From IMG/VR virus record IMGVR_UViG_3300032356_000151, positions 1-21,702 of that record: a DNA stretch of 21,702 nt. One strand, 5' to 3'. Positions 19,679 to 21,702 of this stretch are shown here, in pieces (within the stretch, counting starts at the first letter, position 1; each line of letters begins with the position of its first letter). Made by a program: the position numbers and the translations under genes. The notes under the pieces were generated by a model. That model saw nothing but the letters and a program-made list of their open reading frames with translations, was not told the DNA's origin and did not search any database. The DNA is from a virus.

Positions 19679-21702
19679 TTAGACTACGCTGCGATCCCAG
19701 GACAGCGGCTCCTCAACGGCGATGCCGTAGATGAAGCGCACCTTGTAGGTCAACGCGTCCGTCTCGAACTCGTCCTTGGTGAATAGCTCCGGCTGCTGGC
19801 GCCCCTGATAGAAGCCCACCTCGAGCGTCGGGGCGCTCGCCGGATCCGCGCAGAGATACCAGTCGTTCGGATCCGTCCAGAACGGCACCACGAGTACCTG
19901 ATAGGCGTTCCGGTGCCAGTTCGGTTCGGTTGCGTTAAAGTTAGCGGTCTGGACGAGCACCTGGCTGCTGGTCAGGCGCCATGCCGTCTCTTCCAGGTCC
20001 GGCGGCACAATCAACAGGCGCGGGATGATCGTGCCCGCATCCATCCTCTGGCCGCCGATGGTGTTCCCGAAGGTCGCGCGCTTCAGCATGTTCACCCGGC
20101 GCGCGCTCAGGGTGGCGCTCGAGAGCGGCGCGCTGCCCTGGTTGCCGCTGCCGCCTGTGGAGCCGTCCCCGCCCCGGAGCGTGCTCGAAGGATGGAACAG
20201 GGTCACGTTGTCCCCCATCGTCGGGTTGGAGGTCAGCACCCCGAACACATCCCGGTTCAGGGTCTGGCGCGCGGCGCGGCCCATGGCCACCGGGATGTTC
20301 CGAATGGCCCGAAGGTCGTCGTTTGCGATGGCCTCCAGCGTGATCGTAAACAGGCCGCCCCGCTTGCCGAGCGTGTAGCTCTCGCCCCCGTCCACCGGGT
20401 TCGCGAGCGGATGATAGGTGCCGTTCTCAGGCACCACCGGCAGCACCCCGAAGCCGCCGTATTTCACCAGGTACTGCGGCCGGAAGTCGGTCACACTGCT
20501 GATGGTGCTCGCGATCTGGCGCCACTCCTGATCGGCGTCCGGCCGGCTGAATTCGGCGATCAGGCGCCTGTGGAGCCTGTCCGCGAACACCGCCGCCCAT
20601 GTGGTCGTCAGCAGCGCCTCTACGCTGCGCTCGCTGTCGTAGCCTCCGCCGTGCGTATCCCTCAGGATCTCAATCGGCGGGGTCAGCCAGTCCTTGCCGG
20701 TCCAGCGGCAATAGGCCTCCCTGAAGCTGCGGAACGGCGGCACGCCGTCCACCGGCTGCCCGGCCAGCATCCCGTCGATCGCCGCGATCATGCGGTCGCG
20801 GGAATCTTTGGTCACCTGCACGCCCAGGCCGGTCACGCGCGCGCTCTGTGCGGCCTCGTCCAGGGCCTCCTTCACGCCCCGGATGCGCCGGTCCAGCTCG
20901 CCAGGCTCGAAGACGCGCCCGGCGAATTCGCTACGCACCAGCTCCGCCGCCTTCGCCGGCAACCGCGCCTCGGCAAGGCGCGCCTCGAGCAGCACGCCGC
21001 AGCGCTCACGCCTTGCCTCCTCCAGCAGCTGGCGCACCTCATCCGCGCCGTCAGTTTCAGCGGAGCGTCCATCGCCGCTGCTGTCCTCAGACCCGCCGGC
21101 CGCCTCCTGCGCATTCCGGGCCTCATCCAGCTCCCGCGCCAGCGCTTCCAGCGCCTCCGCAAGCGCGGGGTGCCTGGACGCCAGCTCCTCTGCCGTCAGG
21201 TTCTCCGGATCCTCCACACTCGCCTCGACCAGCTTCCAGAGAGCCGGCCGGGCTTTGATGTCCTCCATCGTCAGATTCATCTTTACCTCCCGGTATGAGG
21301 CCCACCACGGATCCTCCGCGGCGGACTCGAACAGCCGGCCGCCAGCGGCCGGCTGCACCACGATGTCCACGCTGTTTCCGGGGTCGGCGACGAGCGCCTC
21401 CACTTCCCGGATCAGCTGCCCGTTCTCGCGCACCACGCGGGGTTTGGCTGCCAGATCGATGGACACACCGATCAGCTCGCCCGCCTCGCGCGCCGCCCGC
21501 AGCACGGGCAGGTAGTGCTCGAACACGTGCAGGTCTCCCCGCACCGCGCCGTCCGCGTACCGGACATTGCGCCAAGTGCCGGCCAGGTTGCGCGGGTCGC
21601 TCCGCCCGGTCAGGTCTCCCGAGCGGTAGTGCCCGCTTCTCGCTGGCAGGCCCTCCATGATGTGGCAATCGCGCGCCAGCACCTCCTCGCGGTAGCGATT
21701 GC
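19679..21702 (-). CDS. Prohead protease-scaffold-major capsid protein fusion (5' partial)
   Basis: One uninterrupted frame reaches the right edge and continues past it. The sequence before the first possible GTG (21682) reads NRYREEVLARD, as expected inside a protease N-terminus. Counting from that GTG, residues 1-125 form the protease part, with GLPARSGH, H52/H56 in LHVFEHY, S74 in IGVSID and D106 in SVDIVVQPAAGG. Residues 135-285 are helical and charged, like a scaffold or delta domain. Residues 290-667 are an HK97-fold major capsid protein of Mu-T-like type, with TWAAVFADRLHRRLIAEFSR and QYLVKYGGFGVLPVVPENG. A strong ribosome site lies at codon 135. In other phages protease and capsid are usually separate genes. 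A small hairpin (19663-19675) follows the stop. Confidence 0.9.
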   Translation of the reverse strand, partial: NRYREEVLARDCHIMEGLPARSGHYRSGDLTGRSDPRNLAGTWRNVRYADGAVRGDLHVFEHYLPVLRAAREAGELIGVSIDLAAKPRVVRENGQLIREVEALVADPGNSVDIVVQPAAGGRLFESAAEDPWWASYREVKMNLTMEDIKARPALWKLVEASVEDPENLTAEELASRHPALAEALEALARELDEARNAQEAAGGSEDSSGDGRSAETDGADEVRQLLEEARRERCGVLLEARLAEARLPAKAAELVRSEFAGRVFEPGELDRRIRGVKEALDEAAQSARVTGLGVQVTKDSRDRMIAAIDGMLAGQPVDGVPPFRSFREAYCRWTGKDWLTPPIEILRDTHGGGYDSERSVEALLTTTWAAVFADRLHRRLIAEFSRPDADQEWRQIASTISSVTDFRPQYLVKYGGFGVLPVVPENGTYHPLANPVDGGESYTLGKRGGLFTITLEAIANDDLRAIRNIPVAMGRAARQTLNRDVFGVLTSNPTMGDNVTLFHPSSTLRGGDGSTGGSGNQGSAPLSSATLSARRVNMLKRATFGNTIGGQRMDAGTIIPRLLIVPPDLEETAWRLTSSQVLVQTANFNATEPNWHRNAYQVLVVPFWTDPNDWYLCADPASAPTLEVGFYQGRQQPELFTKDEFETDALTYKVRFIYGIAVEEPLSWDRSVV
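21278..21291 (-). promoter_or_regulatory. Internal ribosome site and start within the protease-capsid frame
   Basis: On the minus strand, GGGAGGT (21291-21285) is followed by AAAG and ATG (21280-21278), in frame at codon 135 counted from the GTG at 21682. Translation from it would give a 533-aa scaffold-capsid product (MNLTMEDIKARP...) without the protease part. The site is nearly ideal in sequence and spacing, much better than chance inside a gene. Confidence 0.8.

Overview
The window is GC-rich DNA that reads almost entirely from the minus strand. It carries the structural and lysis half of a tailed (siphovirus-like) prophage, next to a type I restriction-modification methylase/specificity pair. 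Strong AGGAGG-type ribosome sites, sigma70/sigmaA-type promoters (one with a perfect TTGACA box) and a lysis cassette ordered XhlA-like, holin-like, M15 endolysin suggest a high-GC Firmicutes (Bacillota)-type host. No marker gene fixes the taxon, so this is tentative.

Layout from right to left, the direction of transcription. From 21702 to 19679 one open frame joins a prohead protease, a scaffold-like segment and the major capsid protein. It runs off the right edge and has a strong internal ribosome site at the start of the capsid part. Next come a putative decoration protein, a small acidic protein, a strong intercistronic hairpin and a Mu F/SPP1 gp7-type minor head protein. The neck and tail-completion genes, tail tube, a likely tail-assembly chaperone pair and a short tape measure follow, ending at 13825. 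A plus-strand membrane gene (13358-13819) interrupts the operon as a moron. The tail hub-like protein, a small protein, a 1011-residue tail protein ending in Asp-box repeats and a further structural protein run down to 7312. Lysis genes occupy 7307-6487, and an HTH-metallophosphoesterase protein ends the block at 5419. Portal, terminase, integrase and attachment sites are not in the window.

From 5395 to 3577 lie three unrelated small genes, each a separate transcription unit. Each has a sigma70-type promoter with a shared ATATG(TG)GTAT element at the -10 box, a GC-rich leader hairpin just before a strong Shine-Dalgarno, and a downstream hairpin or terminator. The middle gene has a roughly 275-nt highly structured leader with a possible pseudoknot. 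This looks like an accessory cargo region of unknown function.

From 3462 to 455 is hsdM-hsdS (GTGA overlap). HsdS appears to have lost its second target-recognition domain, and no hsdR is in view. From 454 to the left edge is an exact 63-bp-period tandem array whose units each carry a palindromic core. In one unit the core sequence is replaced but its pairing is kept.

The strongest leads are the protease-capsid fusion with internal capsid start, the structured leader and promoter family of the small-gene cluster, the half-size HsdS beside the palindromic array, and the double zinc-ribbon membrane moron.
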